Positions 37,665-45,748 of a stretch of DNA of 64,000 bases are shown in pieces. Within the stretch, counting starts at the first letter, position 1, and every line of letters begins with the position of its first letter. The stretch spans positions 1-64,000 of the forward strand of contig NZ_LAYJ01000068.1 of the NCBI RefSeq assembly GCF_000981035.1. The letters are read 5' to 3'. The DNA is from Christensenella hongkongensis (GTDB lineage: Bacteria > Bacillota > Clostridia > Christensenellales > Christensenellaceae). The notes beneath the pieces are model-generated. The model saw nothing but the letters and a program-made list of their open reading frames with translations, did no database searches and was not told the DNA's origin. The translations under genes and the position numbers were made by a program.

Positions 37665-37997
37665 GTGGCAGATCGTAAAAGGAAAATCCCGCTGATCGTC
37701 TATGTGACGGAGAAAGAGCGGGAAACGATACAAAAGAAAATGGAGCTTGCCGGGAGCGCAAACAATTACAGCGCATACGCCCGCAAAATGCTGATTGACG
37801 GCTATGTGATACAAATAGATCACGCGCCGATCAAAGAGCTTGCGCGGGAGATTGGCGGTATAGGCCGCAATATCAATCAGATCACAGCCCGCGCTAACGC
37901 TATGGGTAATTTGTACGCCCATGACATACAGGATATAAAGGAGTTGATGAAAGAGGTTTGGCATACTGTGAGATACACCCTATTAAGTCAACGTTAA
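37665..37997 (+). CDS. MobC-family relaxosome accessory protein
   Basis: 110 residues from the GTG at 37665, which has AGGAG seven bases upstream. The ribbon-helix-helix N-terminus (IPLIVYVTEKERETIQKKMELAGSANNYSAYARKMLIDGYVI) and the end ELAREIGGIGRNINQITARANAMGN are the MobC signature. It helps the relaxase recognise and open oriT. Its 3' end overlaps the relaxase start by 40 nt. Confidence 0.9.
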   Translation: MADRKRKIPLIVYVTEKERETIQKKMELAGSANNYSAYARKMLIDGYVIQIDHAPIKELAREIGGIGRNINQITARANAMGNLYAHDIQDIKELMKEVWHTVRYTLLSQR

Positions 37998-39289
37998 GGA
38001 AAGCACTTGACTATATCACAAAACCTGAAAAGACGGACTGTGGACGGCTTGTGTCCTCTTACGGTTGTACCCCGGAAACGGCAGACGTGGAATTTCTCTA
38101 CACCATTTCGCAAGGCATGAACAAAGGGGATAACCTCGCCCATCACATGATACAGAGCTTCGCCCCCGGTGAAGTGACCCCGGAGGAAGCGCATAAACTC
38201 GGTCAGGAGTGGGCCGAAAAGGTGCTAAAGGGTAAATATGAATATGTGATCGCAACGCATACGGATAGCCGTTGCGTCAACAATCATATCATGTTTTGTG
38301 CGACCAATTTTGCCGATCATCACAAATATGTTTCCAACAAACGCACCCTTGCTCAAATTCGACGGTTAAGCGACGATCTTTGTCGTGAGCATGGCCTGTC
38401 TGTTATCAAAACAGAGGGGCGCAATCCCAAGAGTAAAAGCGGCAAGGAGTACCACGCCGCCCGTGAGGGGCGGGGCTGGAAAGCAAAATTATATAAATTG
38501 ATTGATGATACGATTCCACGGGTAAAAACGTTTGAGGAATTTTTGCAGGAAATCAAAGCGGCGGGTTATGAAATATCCTGCACGGCACGGGTGCTTAAAT
38601 TCCGTGCGCCGGGACAAGACAAATTCACACGGGGTCACGACGATTACACTGAAATGCGTATAAGGGAACGTATCGCGGGCGGCGCATCACGCAAGCCCCA
38701 GCGCGACGACAAGGGTGTAAACCTTGTCATTGATATACAGAATAGCATAAAGGCCCAGCAAAATGAGGGCTATAAACGTTGGGCGAAAGTCTTTAACCTC
38801 AAAAAGACAGCAAAGGCCGTGAATTACTTATCAGCGCATAACATAACCAACCGGGAGCAGCTTAACCAAATTGTCACGGACACGACCGCGAAACTTGAAA
38901 AGACTACCGCCGATCTGAAAGCTGTTGAGCGGAGAGCGTCGGACGTTCTGCTTACCATGAAACATTTAGAGAATTACCGCCGCATGAAACCGATCTATGA
39001 CAAGTACCGGGCCACTAAAAATAAAGATCGCTTCTATGCGGAGCATGAAAGCAGCTTGATTTTATTTAATGCGGCAAAAAAGGGCCTTGCCGATCTCGGC
39101 GTGACAGGTCGGGTTTCCGCTGCCGATCTGAACCGGGAGTATGAGAAGTTGCAGAATAGGAAAGACAGCCTGTACCGATCTTACAGGACACAAAAAAAGA
39201 AAGTCCGTGAGCTTGAAACCATACAGGCCAATGTGAATAGTCTTTTGGAGCCGCACGGCCCCGAACGGCACATAGAAAAAGAGAGGTAA
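37958..39289 (+). CDS. MobA-type relaxase
   Basis: 443-residue relaxase that would nick oriT and pilot the strand during transfer. It begins (TTG start) with AYCEIHPIKSTLRKALDYI, the usual opening of this family. It has the metal-binding His motifs GDNLAHHMIQSFAPGE and ATHTDSRCVNNHIMFCATNF. The last ~150 residues are coiled-coil. It overlaps mobC. No coupling protein or secretion genes accompany it. Confidence 0.93.
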   Translation: MAYCEIHPIKSTLRKALDYITKPEKTDCGRLVSSYGCTPETADVEFLYTISQGMNKGDNLAHHMIQSFAPGEVTPEEAHKLGQEWAEKVLKGKYEYVIATHTDSRCVNNHIMFCATNFADHHKYVSNKRTLAQIRRLSDDLCREHGLSVIKTEGRNPKSKSGKEYHAAREGRGWKAKLYKLIDDTIPRVKTFEEFLQEIKAAGYEISCTARVLKFRAPGQDKFTRGHDDYTEMRIRERIAGGASRKPQRDDKGVNLVIDIQNSIKAQQNEGYKRWAKVFNLKKTAKAVNYLSAHNITNREQLNQIVTDTTAKLEKTTADLKAVERRASDVLLTMKHLENYRRMKPIYDKYRATKNKDRFYAEHESSLILFNAAKKGLADLGVTGRVSAADLNREYEKLQNRKDSLYRSYRTQKKKVRELETIQANVNSLLEPHGPERHIEKER

Positions 39290-39316
39290 AATAAAAGCGC
39301 GGGGAACCGCGCTTTA

Positions 39317-39736
39317 CTATACTATTTTTGTTTTTTTACTTTCCTTTTCAATTCGCACAGCATGATAAGTTGAATATGTCTCCAAAAGTGCCCTTAATGA
39401 TTTTTTATCCAGCGTATCAACAAAATTAAACAACAATGTCAAATCATCTACATTTAGTTTTTCCGTCAATAAATGATTTAATTGTCGAATGATTTTATCT
39501 TTACTATCATCTTCATGGAAAAAATCTTCAAGTGTCATTCCAAAATAATCACAAAAATCATATACACTTGCAAGCATTGGATTATGCTTTTTATTTGTTA
39601 AGGTTGAAACAAAATTTTCACCATGTCCAATTAGATGACTCAATGTTTTCTTATTCTTTATTTTGTTTTCAGCGAGAAGTTCATTAACTCGATTAGCCAC
39701 AAACTCCCTAATATATTTTTCGTTTTCATCACTCAT
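39317..39736 (-). CDS. XRE-like transcriptional regulator
   Basis: About 139 residues from the Met at 39736 (the frame is open to 39769). The helix-turn-helix is KKTLSHLIGHGENFVSTLTNKKHNPMLASVYDFCDYFGMTLEDFFHEDD. The C-terminal part, DDLTLLFNFVDTLDKKSLRALLETYS, resembles that of the second regulator at 40319. No good ribosome site precedes either start. It lies convergent to the relaxase and probably controls element genes. Confidence 0.82.
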   Translation of the reverse strand: MSDENEKYIREFVANRVNELLAENKIKNKKTLSHLIGHGENFVSTLTNKKHNPMLASVYDFCDYFGMTLEDFFHEDDSKDKIIRQLNHLLTEKLNVDDLTLLFNFVDTLDKKSLRALLETYSTYHAVRIEKESKKTKIV

Positions 39737-39876
39737 AAGAATATTATAGATTTTAATAAATACTATCAACGCTATACATGATTCTGTTATTAATGTATTT
39801 AGTAAAAAATAGAACTGTATATTGCCTTTTCTAGCTGATATTGTTATACTAAATAAAAGTCTCTTTTATGCTACCA

Positions 39877-40275
39877 CGCAATCGGTGTAGGCTATTGTGT
39901 ACCCATACACAACCATAATCCAAATCCCCAGCCCTATATTTTCAGTCTACACCCGATTGCGCGATCATGGGATTAAATTGCGGGGTTATCAACAAAATTT
40001 AATGCAGTTTTGTTGATAAATTTAGTGGTACATGTAGGGGATGTACCGGGCGCACGGGGAACGGGATATAAGAGAGCCTATATCCGTTCCCCCGGGTGCG
40101 CCACGTACATTGAAAAAAGAAATAAGCTTAGGTGTGTTGGTAGGGCGCGTCAGTCAGTTCTATAAATCAAAGAGCGAAATCTTGAACGAGATTTTTCTTT
40201 CAAGCCCCCGTTGCAAAGTCGTTTTATCTGCTGAAACTTGGTGCCCTACGAAACACGCCGCACATTGAAAAAAGC
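39877..40275. repeat. Cluster of strong inverted repeats of unknown role
   Basis: Within 400 nt there are at least six inverted repeats. CGCAATCGGTGTAG / CTACACCCGATTGCG (39877-39961) encloses TTGTGTA/TACACAA. TTATCAACAAAA / TTTTGTTGATAA is at 39986-40019 and GGTACAT/ATGTACC at 40027-40047. A stem of about 24 bp built on GGGCGCAC...GGAACGGGATATA lies at 40048-40104. Outer arms GGTGTGTT..TAGGGC / GCCCTACGAAACACGCC (40131-40259) enclose AAATCT/AGATTT. The last two large hairpins are each followed by ACATTGAAAAAAG (about 40107 and 40262). No convincing protein is encoded. Confidence 0.7.
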
Positions 40276-40278
40276 ATA

Positions 40279-40302
40279 CAAAAAAGCGGACTGAAAATCC
40301 GC
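40279..40302 (-). terminator. Terminator of the second XRE regulator
   Basis: GCGGA-n7-TCCGC followed on the minus strand by TTTTTTG, 17 nt after the stop codon at 40319. Confidence 0.7.
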
Positions 40303-40318
40303 AAAAATTCATGCTCTG

Positions 40319-40642
40319 TTATTTTTTTGATTTTCGTGCATTAAGCTGCTTGGCAAGACTAAGCAAGGTCAAGATATTTTGTTCATCCAAGTCTTTTTCT
40401 TCTTCAATCAGTTCATTTAGCAAAACGGGATATTCAATCCCGTCATCGAAAAAATCTTTTAGCGTGATACCAAAATATTCACAAATATAATGTAGCATAG
40501 GAATAGACGGCAGAGCCTTTTTGTTTTCAATGCGGTTAATGTAACCAATGCTTTGACCCAGATCCAAACTCATTTCCCTTTGCGATACATCTTTATTAAT
40601 TCTTAAACGCGCGATACGTTCATTGATATAATCGAAATTCAT
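40319..40642 (-). CDS. XRE family transcriptional regulator
   Basis: 107 residues with a clear helix-turn-helix: RIARLRINKDVSQREMSLDLGQSIGYINRIENKKALPSIPMLHYICEYFGITLKDFFDDG. The short C-terminal region ends DEQNILTLLSLAKQLNARKSKK. It is divergent from the SLOG-like gene pair and could regulate it. It has a terminator. It is distantly related to the regulator at 39317, with which it brackets the repeat cluster. Confidence 0.9.
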   Translation of the reverse strand: MNFDYINERIARLRINKDVSQREMSLDLGQSIGYINRIENKKALPSIPMLHYICEYFGITLKDFFDDGIEYPVLLNELIEEEKDLDEQNILTLLSLAKQLNARKSKK

Positions 40643-40812
40643 ATCTAACCACCTTTATTCTATTATAGGTGATTGCACAGCTCGTATATTCGATTTTAAT
40701 TGATCTATTATGAAAATTCGCAAATTTAAAATTGATTTTTGCAACGTTTTGAATATTTATAATTTACGTTCTTTAAAATATGAAAAATATTATGCTTAAA
40801 GGAGGTTGTAAC

Positions 40813-41739
40813 ATGACATTGGAAAGGACAGGCTGTTCCTTTATTGATAATTTAATTGACGGGGACTATCAGCACAATCATTCTTTTTTCAGGAATACGG
40901 TAAACGCCTTTCGTCTGGAAGCTCTATACCTATATGACATTGGCGTAAGAAGCTACACCCTTATGGATAACGCCGAAACAAATCTATATTTCCCGCAGGT
41001 TGTGGCCAATACTTTAGATGACGTACCCAAGTTATACCTGTTTTCACCCTGCAAGGACTATGTGGGGAAAAATTACCATGAGTCAAAAGCCGTCAAGCTC
41101 CTTGTCGACGAAGTGGTCTATATCAGGCAAAAAGCGACAAACGATCCCGCTATTTCTGAAATGCTGTATAAATCGGTCATAGACAACTCCGATATTCTCC
41201 TGCTCATGGACAAAGACCGGGAATCTGAATATTACAAATATGCGGAAAAGGCAGGTAAAGAGATACATTTTCTGAACCCCGTTGCTATGGAATTTACGAT
41301 TGAACATGCGCGGGAACCGCGCGCAGCACGTAATTTACGAAAGGCAATCTTTGCAAAAAGCGATATTGGGCGTGAATATCTGGAACAGAAAAAGAGAATC
41401 GAATATTTGGAGGAACAGGCGTATCTAAAGACAATGCAAACCCTTTTACGCCCCCATACAAAAGAAGCGTGTGATAAATTGCTAAAACAATATGCTTTGG
41501 AGACCAACAAACTATATGAAGAATATGATTTGCTTGAAAGCATCCTCAAGCTAAATGACAACGCGATCAATCAGCATTATTGGAATTGGAAAAGGAAGGA
41601 CGATCTTTTGAACGACCGCATTTTATCGGATAACGGCGGGCGGGAAAAGGTAAAAGCCGCGAAAATTGAAGCAGATCAATATTGGAAGATTTTGAAACAG
41701 GCTATTTTTGCGGCTCAAATAGAAATCAGCAGAAAGTGA
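40813..41739 (+). CDS. Degenerate SLOG (DUF1273-like) protein with coiled-coil tail
   Basis: 308 residues from the ATG at 40813, which has AAAGGAGG seven bases upstream. Residues ~20-165 follow the layout of DUF1273/YspA SLOG proteins. They read LYLYDIGVRSYTLMDNAETNLYFPQVVA, KLYLFSPCKDY, DEVVYIRQKATNDPAISEMLYKSVIDNSDILLLMD and YAEKAGKEIHFLNP. The glycine-rich loop and the SGGT motif that bind nucleotide are replaced, so ligand binding may be lost or changed. The rest is a long, charged helical region. No function is known. It is followed by a second SLOG-like gene eight bases downstream. Confidence 0.6.
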   Translation: MTLERTGCSFIDNLIDGDYQHNHSFFRNTVNAFRLEALYLYDIGVRSYTLMDNAETNLYFPQVVANTLDDVPKLYLFSPCKDYVGKNYHESKAVKLLVDEVVYIRQKATNDPAISEMLYKSVIDNSDILLLMDKDRESEYYKYAEKAGKEIHFLNPVAMEFTIEHAREPRAARNLRKAIFAKSDIGREYLEQKKRIEYLEEQAYLKTMQTLLRPHTKEACDKLLKQYALETNKLYEEYDLLESILKLNDNAINQHYWNWKRKDDLLNDRILSDNGGREKVKAAKIEADQYWKILKQAIFAAQIEISRK

Positions 41740-41747
41740 GAAAAAAG

Positions 41748-42269
41748 ATGTATGAATATGAAAAAGCCGTGTTGAGCAAAAGCAAGCATAAAATATGTGG
41801 ATTATGGTTTTGCGAGATCGCGGACAACAAAAAGGAGATCATCCGAGAGCAAGCCGTTGATAAAATCGAAAATGAGATTTTGAATGGCCGCCAAACATTC
41901 GCCTTGCCGTTTTTAGGCTTTGGAAATACTTTAGCCTTTGAGATCGCAATGGAGCTTCGCAATAAACATTACCTGAGTTTAATCGGCGTTCTTCCTTATC
42001 CAAGCTTTATCAGTTCGTTACCCTGTCCGGAAAAAGAATTTTGGCAAAAGGCGTATGCTGCTACAGATTGGTGCATTACAGCCGATCAAGAGCCGTGCCA
42101 AACCCGCGATGAAATATACAGGAAATGTGCAAAGGGGCTTGTCAGTGCGTGTAAGCAATTCATTATCGGCTATACGGGTATGCCAAACATGCCAACTTTT
42201 GAGTTTATACAGGCGGCGCAGAAAGAACCTTTAGCTTTCTCAGGATATATAACCGATCTGGGTAAATAG
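41748..42269 (+). CDS. Second SLOG-like protein of the element
   Basis: 173 residues from the ATG at 41748, eight bases after the preceding gene. The order KHKICGLWFCEI, ILNGRQTFALPFLGFGNTLAFEIAMELRNKHYLSLIGVLPYPSF, then DWCITADQEP is reminiscent of the Rossmann-like SLOG fold (strand, glycine loop, helix, strand ending in P). The identity is weaker than for its neighbour. An in-frame upstream extension to 41682 overlaps the previous gene and lacks a ribosome site. Function unknown; a sensor or defence role is only a guess from other SLOG proteins. Confidence 0.5.
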   Translation: MYEYEKAVLSKSKHKICGLWFCEIADNKKEIIREQAVDKIENEILNGRQTFALPFLGFGNTLAFEIAMELRNKHYLSLIGVLPYPSFISSLPCPEKEFWQKAYAATDWCITADQEPCQTRDEIYRKCAKGLVSACKQFIIGYTGMPNMPTFEFIQAAQKEPLAFSGYITDLGK

Positions 42270-42385
42270 TCATTTAGATTTGCTCATTTCCAGCGATATA
42301 ATTACTCCCTGCGGAAACCTGTAGCCCGTTAGACTGGAACCCAGTGGTCAGGCAATCTTAACTACCAATACAGTTTTAACGCCTG

Positions 42386-42925
42386 CTAAAGCGCCGTCCC
42401 TTTTTGGGGGACAAAGAGACGTGACGTATCCACCCCTTCATGTTCAAGCAATTTAATTTTGGTTTCCACTCCACCGGCGTACCCCGTCAGGCTGCCATTT
42501 GATCCTACAACACGATGACAGGGAATGATAATAGATATGGGATTATGCCCCACCGCGCCTCCAACTGCCTGGCTGGACATACTCTTTTTACTTGTCCTGA
42601 CGGCTATTTTGTTGGCAATCGCGCCATAAGTGGTGACTTCGCCATAGGGAATATCACATAAGATGCTCCAAACCTCCTGCCGGAACCCGCCGCCGATTGG
42701 TTTCAACGGCAACTCATAGATAGCCGGCTTTTCACCTGCGAAGTATCTGTCCAGCCACTTTTTCGTTTCAATAAACACCGGGAGATCATCTTTTTCTGTC
42801 ATTTTTTCAGGAACCGTATTCCCAAAATATTTTTGTCCTTCCATCCACAGTCCAACAAGATTCTTTCCGTCACACGCAAGCGTAATTTTGCATATTGGCG
42901 AAGAGTAAGTGGTTGAATAATACAT
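42386..42925 (-). CDS. ogt: Methylated-DNA-[protein]-cysteine methyltransferase
   Basis: 179-residue suicide repair protein that takes the methyl group from O6-methylguanine. The active site IIIPCHRV (Cys near 136) and GYAGGVETKIKLLEHEG are canonical. AGGAGG lies five bases before the ATG at 42925. It follows the Ada-AlkA gene with an 11-nt offset, so the methyltransferase activity that Ada lacks is supplied in the same operon. Confidence 0.95.
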   Translation of the reverse strand: MYYSTTYSSPICKITLACDGKNLVGLWMEGQKYFGNTVPEKMTEKDDLPVFIETKKWLDRYFAGEKPAIYELPLKPIGGGFRQEVWSILCDIPYGEVTTYGAIANKIAVRTSKKSMSSQAVGGAVGHNPISIIIPCHRVVGSNGSLTGYAGGVETKIKLLEHEGVDTSRLFVPQKGTAL

Positions 42926-42935
42926 TTTTTCCTCC

Positions 42936-44396
42936 TCAAAGCGTATTCCAAAGGTTGACCGTTGCATAGCTGCGCCAAGGCCGCCACGCTTCCGCCATCT
43001 GTAATAATTCTTTCGGCGTATATGGCGCGAACGCTTTTTTTACGCCCGCGTCTGTTTCCAGAAAAGCGTCGGGCCATCCCAAAGCGCGCATGGCAATATA
43101 CTGCGCTGTCCAGTTCCCGATTCCTTTTATTGCCATCAGTTTTTTTATTTCCTCTTCCGGGTTTGCACACAGGTCAAGGTCAATGTCTTTCTTTTGAAGT
43201 GCGCGTGCAAGATCAAAAATCGTTCTTGACCGTGCGGATGTAACGCCCAATTCGCCCAAACGGCTTTCAATGTCGTCTCCAGGCGCAAGGATGTCTTCCG
43301 CCGACGGGAAAATATGCGTCAAACCATCTATCCCCGTCTCTACATGCGTGCCAAACGCCTGCACCAGCCGGGCAGCTAAGGTGCCAGCCGCTTTGACAGT
43401 GATCTGCTGCCCTAAAACAGCTCTCACAGCCATTTCAAAAGAATCAAAGCAGCCGGGCAGCCTTGTTCCCAAAGTGCAAAGGCCGGGCCGGAGTTCGTTC
43501 ATAGAGGAAAGCGTTCCATAGACCGCATCCGGATCGCAATACAGGTCAAAAAGCCTGCGTACCCGTGCCAGAACCTGAGGCAACGCCCGCAGCAGCGTTT
43601 CGCTTACAGTGACGGTCAATACATTCTTTTTGGGTTTATGGCCTACCTTTATCCAGCCGTAAACATGCTTTCCCTTTGCGCCGGTCAGGCACACTGTACG
43701 CATATATTCATTATTGCTTACCGTTTCTACACCTGTAATTGCGCGGTCTGCCAGAAAACCCAGAATTTGTTCCCAACGGTAAGGGGGGCGGTAGCCCAAA
43801 GCCAGCGTAATATTGTCATTTCTTTGTTTTTCTTTCGCCCTTTGCTTTCGCAGGGCGCCGGGCGAAAGATGATAACGTTTTTTGAATAGGTCGTTAAAGC
43901 GCCGCAAGCTTCCAAATCCGGCAGCCATTGCCACATCGAGAACCGATAAATCCGTATCTGTCAGCAGATTTTTTGCCAATAGCAGCCTGCACGTTTGGAG
44001 ATATTGCACAGGAGATACGTGATATTCTTCTGTAAACACCCTTCGCAGGTGACGATCCGTACACCCAAGCTTCGCCGCAAGCTCCCCCACGCTTTGTCTG
44101 CTCCCACAGTTTTCTTCCAATAACCGCGCAGCTTTATGGACGAGCACAGCGGACGCATCCGTTACGGAAGTACCCGGCGCGAGCTCCGGCCTGCATAAAA
44201 GGCAGGGACGGTAACCGGCCTGCTCCGCTTCTGCCGCGGTGGAATAAAACGTACAGTTTTCTATTTTAGGCCGTTTCGCTCGGCAAACCGGGCGGCAGTA
44301 AATACCTGTTGACGATATTCCCACAAAGAAACGTCCGTCAAACCGCGTATCTTTTGCCATAAACGCATTGTATAAGCCGTTTTTGTTCCCAAGCAT
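42936..44396 (-). CDS. Ada-like activator fused to AlkA DNA glycosylase
   Basis: 486 residues in three parts. The first (1-80) is the Ada methyl-phosphotriester zinc domain with C34, C38, C65 and C68. The second (~85-185) is an AraC-type DNA-binding domain (SVGELAAKLGCTDRHLRRVF, VLDVAMAAGFGSLRRFNDLFKKRYHLSPG). The third (~195-486) is AlkA, with VLGQQITVKAA, the hairpin IKGIGNWTAQYIAMRALG and the catalytic Asp in FLETDAGV. It senses methyl damage at the first domain and removes 3-methyladenine with the last. It is likely self-activated together with ogt. Confidence 0.94.
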   Translation of the reverse strand: MLGNKNGLYNAFMAKDTRFDGRFFVGISSTGIYCRPVCRAKRPKIENCTFYSTAAEAEQAGYRPCLLCRPELAPGTSVTDASAVLVHKAARLLEENCGSRQSVGELAAKLGCTDRHLRRVFTEEYHVSPVQYLQTCRLLLAKNLLTDTDLSVLDVAMAAGFGSLRRFNDLFKKRYHLSPGALRKQRAKEKQRNDNITLALGYRPPYRWEQILGFLADRAITGVETVSNNEYMRTVCLTGAKGKHVYGWIKVGHKPKKNVLTVTVSETLLRALPQVLARVRRLFDLYCDPDAVYGTLSSMNELRPGLCTLGTRLPGCFDSFEMAVRAVLGQQITVKAAGTLAARLVQAFGTHVETGIDGLTHIFPSAEDILAPGDDIESRLGELGVTSARSRTIFDLARALQKKDIDLDLCANPEEEIKKLMAIKGIGNWTAQYIAMRALGWPDAFLETDAGVKKAFAPYTPKELLQMAEAWRPWRSYATVNLWNTL

Positions 44397-44513
44397 TTGC
44401 CTGCCTCCTCTGCTTTATAGTTTCATTATATCATAGCCGTTTTAAAAATCCGGCCATTTTCGGACATGGTTTTATGTTTTTTCTATATAGTTTAAATTTA
44501 ATAGCCCCGGCGC

Positions 44514-44540
44514 AAAAAAACGTCCTTAAGGACGTTTCTT
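44514..44540 (-). terminator. Terminator downstream of the nitroreductase gene
   Basis: Perfect stem AAACGTCC-TTAA-GGACGTTT with seven T following on the minus strand. Confidence 0.75.
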
Positions 44541-44633
44541 TGCATACAATAAATGTGCGCGAACACATACGGGTTCGCCAGGGCAAACCCGCAGGTATAA
44601 AGCGCTGTCGTATTCTTCCGCCCGAACCAGCGG

Positions 44634-45161
44634 CTAAACTACTCGAATATAGTCCTTTTTACGCTCAGCGGCCTCTGGCTGCTCACAGTCCGCATATCCC
44701 AAAGCGATTGAAGCGACGCCCATCATATTTGCAGGAAGCTTCCACTTTTTAAGCAACGCTTGTCCTTCCGGCGTTTCAAGCATTTCTTTTGTCCTATGAA
44801 TCCAGCAACCGCCCAGGCCCGCCGAATAGGCGGCATTCAATAAATTGCCCGCAACCAAACTTCCATCTTCCACCGGAGCGATCCCATCGGTGGGAGCCAA
44901 AACGAGTATTATGGTTGGCGCGCCATAATAGGGATGCGTTTCTTCATTCCCATTCATAATTTTCCCATTTATTTTATCCAGTTCTTCCACGTATTCCTTA
45001 TTTTGAACGGCAACGATGATAGGTTGCTGTTGACCACCAGCCGTAGGCGCATAAGTCCCCGCCTCCAAAACTACACCGAGCTCCTCTGCCGTTATCTGCT
45101 CCGGCTTGAATTTACGAATACTCCTTCTGTTTTTTAAAACTTCCAACGCTTCTTTTTTCAT
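44634..45161 (-). CDS. Nitroreductase family flavoprotein
   Basis: 175 residues with the FMN-binding features of the family: LKNRRSIRKFKPEQIT at the N-terminus, EAGTYAPTAGGQQQP, and GLGGCWIHRT before MGVASIALGYAD. It would reduce nitro or quinone compounds with NAD(P)H. It is transcribed divergently from the Rrf2 regulator and shares two operator-like palindromes with it, so regulation by that protein is likely. Confidence 0.93.
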   Translation of the reverse strand: MKKEALEVLKNRRSIRKFKPEQITAEELGVVLEAGTYAPTAGGQQQPIIVAVQNKEYVEELDKINGKIMNGNEETHPYYGAPTIILVLAPTDGIAPVEDGSLVAGNLLNAAYSAGLGGCWIHRTKEMLETPEGQALLKKWKLPANMMGVASIALGYADCEQPEAAERKKDYIRVV

Positions 45162-45192
45162 GATTTTTTCCTTCCTTTGCGACTATTTGTTT

Positions 45193-45256
45193 ATTTGTAG
45201 TGTTAATAACTACAAATAATTATATTGTATTTTAATTGTAGTGTCAATGGCTACAG
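45193..45256. promoter_or_regulatory. Divergent promoter with two Rrf2-type palindromes
   Basis: For the nitroreductase, TTGACA (45242-45247) and TATAAT (45219-45224) are exactly 17 bases apart on the minus strand. Two related palindromes flank it. ATTTGTAGT-n7-ACTACAAAT (45193-45217, perfect) abuts the -10, and TTGTAGTG-n5-GGCTACAG-like (45236-45256) covers the -35. Both are copies of TTGTAGTGTyAATrrCTACA. The adjacent Rrf2 protein is the obvious binder. Confidence 0.8.
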
Positions 45257-45304
45257 TTGATTTGTAACCAAAAGTCTATTAGAATAACAATAGAGGTATC
45301 GAAT

Positions 45305-45748
45305 ATGAGAATGAGCAGCAACTTTACGGTTTCAATTCAAATGTTGTTATTGATGTTGATTTCCGGCAATCAAAAAATTACAAGCGATATTATTTCACAG
45401 AGCACGGGCGCTAATCCCGTGCTAATCAGGCAGCTATATAAGAAACTGAAAGACGCCGGTATCATTAAAGTGTCAACCGGTCAGGGCGTTACGACATTAT
45501 CGAAGGATCCAAAGGAGATATCGCTATGGGATATTTATACGGCGGTAGAAAAGCACAATGTTGACGATTTATTTAAATTTCATCCTAAAATCTCCGACGG
45601 ATGCCAAATTGGCCGTTTTTTCAAAGAAATCCTGAGCCCGCATTTAGAGGATGCAGTCGAAGCCTTGTCAAAAGAAATGTCCGGCGTTTCATTGTTCCAA
45701 TTAGCAACGGAATGGGCTGAATTAAACAAGGAGACTGCGGGGACATAA
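45305..45748 (+). CDS. Rrf2 family transcriptional regulator
   Basis: 147 residues from the ATG at 45305, preceded by GAGGT seven bases upstream. The winged helix is NFTVSIQMLLLMLISGNQKITSDIISQSTGANPVLIRQLYKKLKDAGIIKVSTGQGVTTL. Only one cysteine (DGCQIGRFF) stands where Fe-S-binding Rrf2 proteins have three, so an iron-sulphur cluster is unlikely and a single-Cys redox or ligand switch is possible. It is divergent from the nitroreductase. Confidence 0.92.
   Translation: MRMSSNFTVSIQMLLLMLISGNQKITSDIISQSTGANPVLIRQLYKKLKDAGIIKVSTGQGVTTLSKDPKEISLWDIYTAVEKHNVDDLFKFHPKISDGCQIGRFFKEILSPHLEDAVEALSKEMSGVSLFQLATEWAELNKETAGT

Larger units (their letters stand above)
34320..42330. mobile_element. Integrative mobilizable element (approximate limits)
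   Basis: The gene set integrase, excisionase, HTH, sigma-like factor, candidate oriT, MobC and relaxase is that of a mobilizable element. It lacks a type IV secretion system, so it would need a helper for transfer. XRE regulators and two SLOG-like genes are the cargo. The left side abuts tRNA-Ser(CGA). I could not find a repeat of the tRNA 3' end on the right, so the right limit is placed after the last cargo gene and before ogt. Confidence 0.7.

Noticed and set aside
40041-40268. 75-codon frame within the inverted-repeat cluster
   Set aside because: It runs through the hairpin arms, has no ribosome site, and its sequence is dictated by the repeats.
42270-42385. Right attachment site of the mobile element
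   Set aside because: I looked for the tRNA-Ser 3' end, the anticodon-loop sequence and TTGTTGCC repeats, and found no convincing copy.
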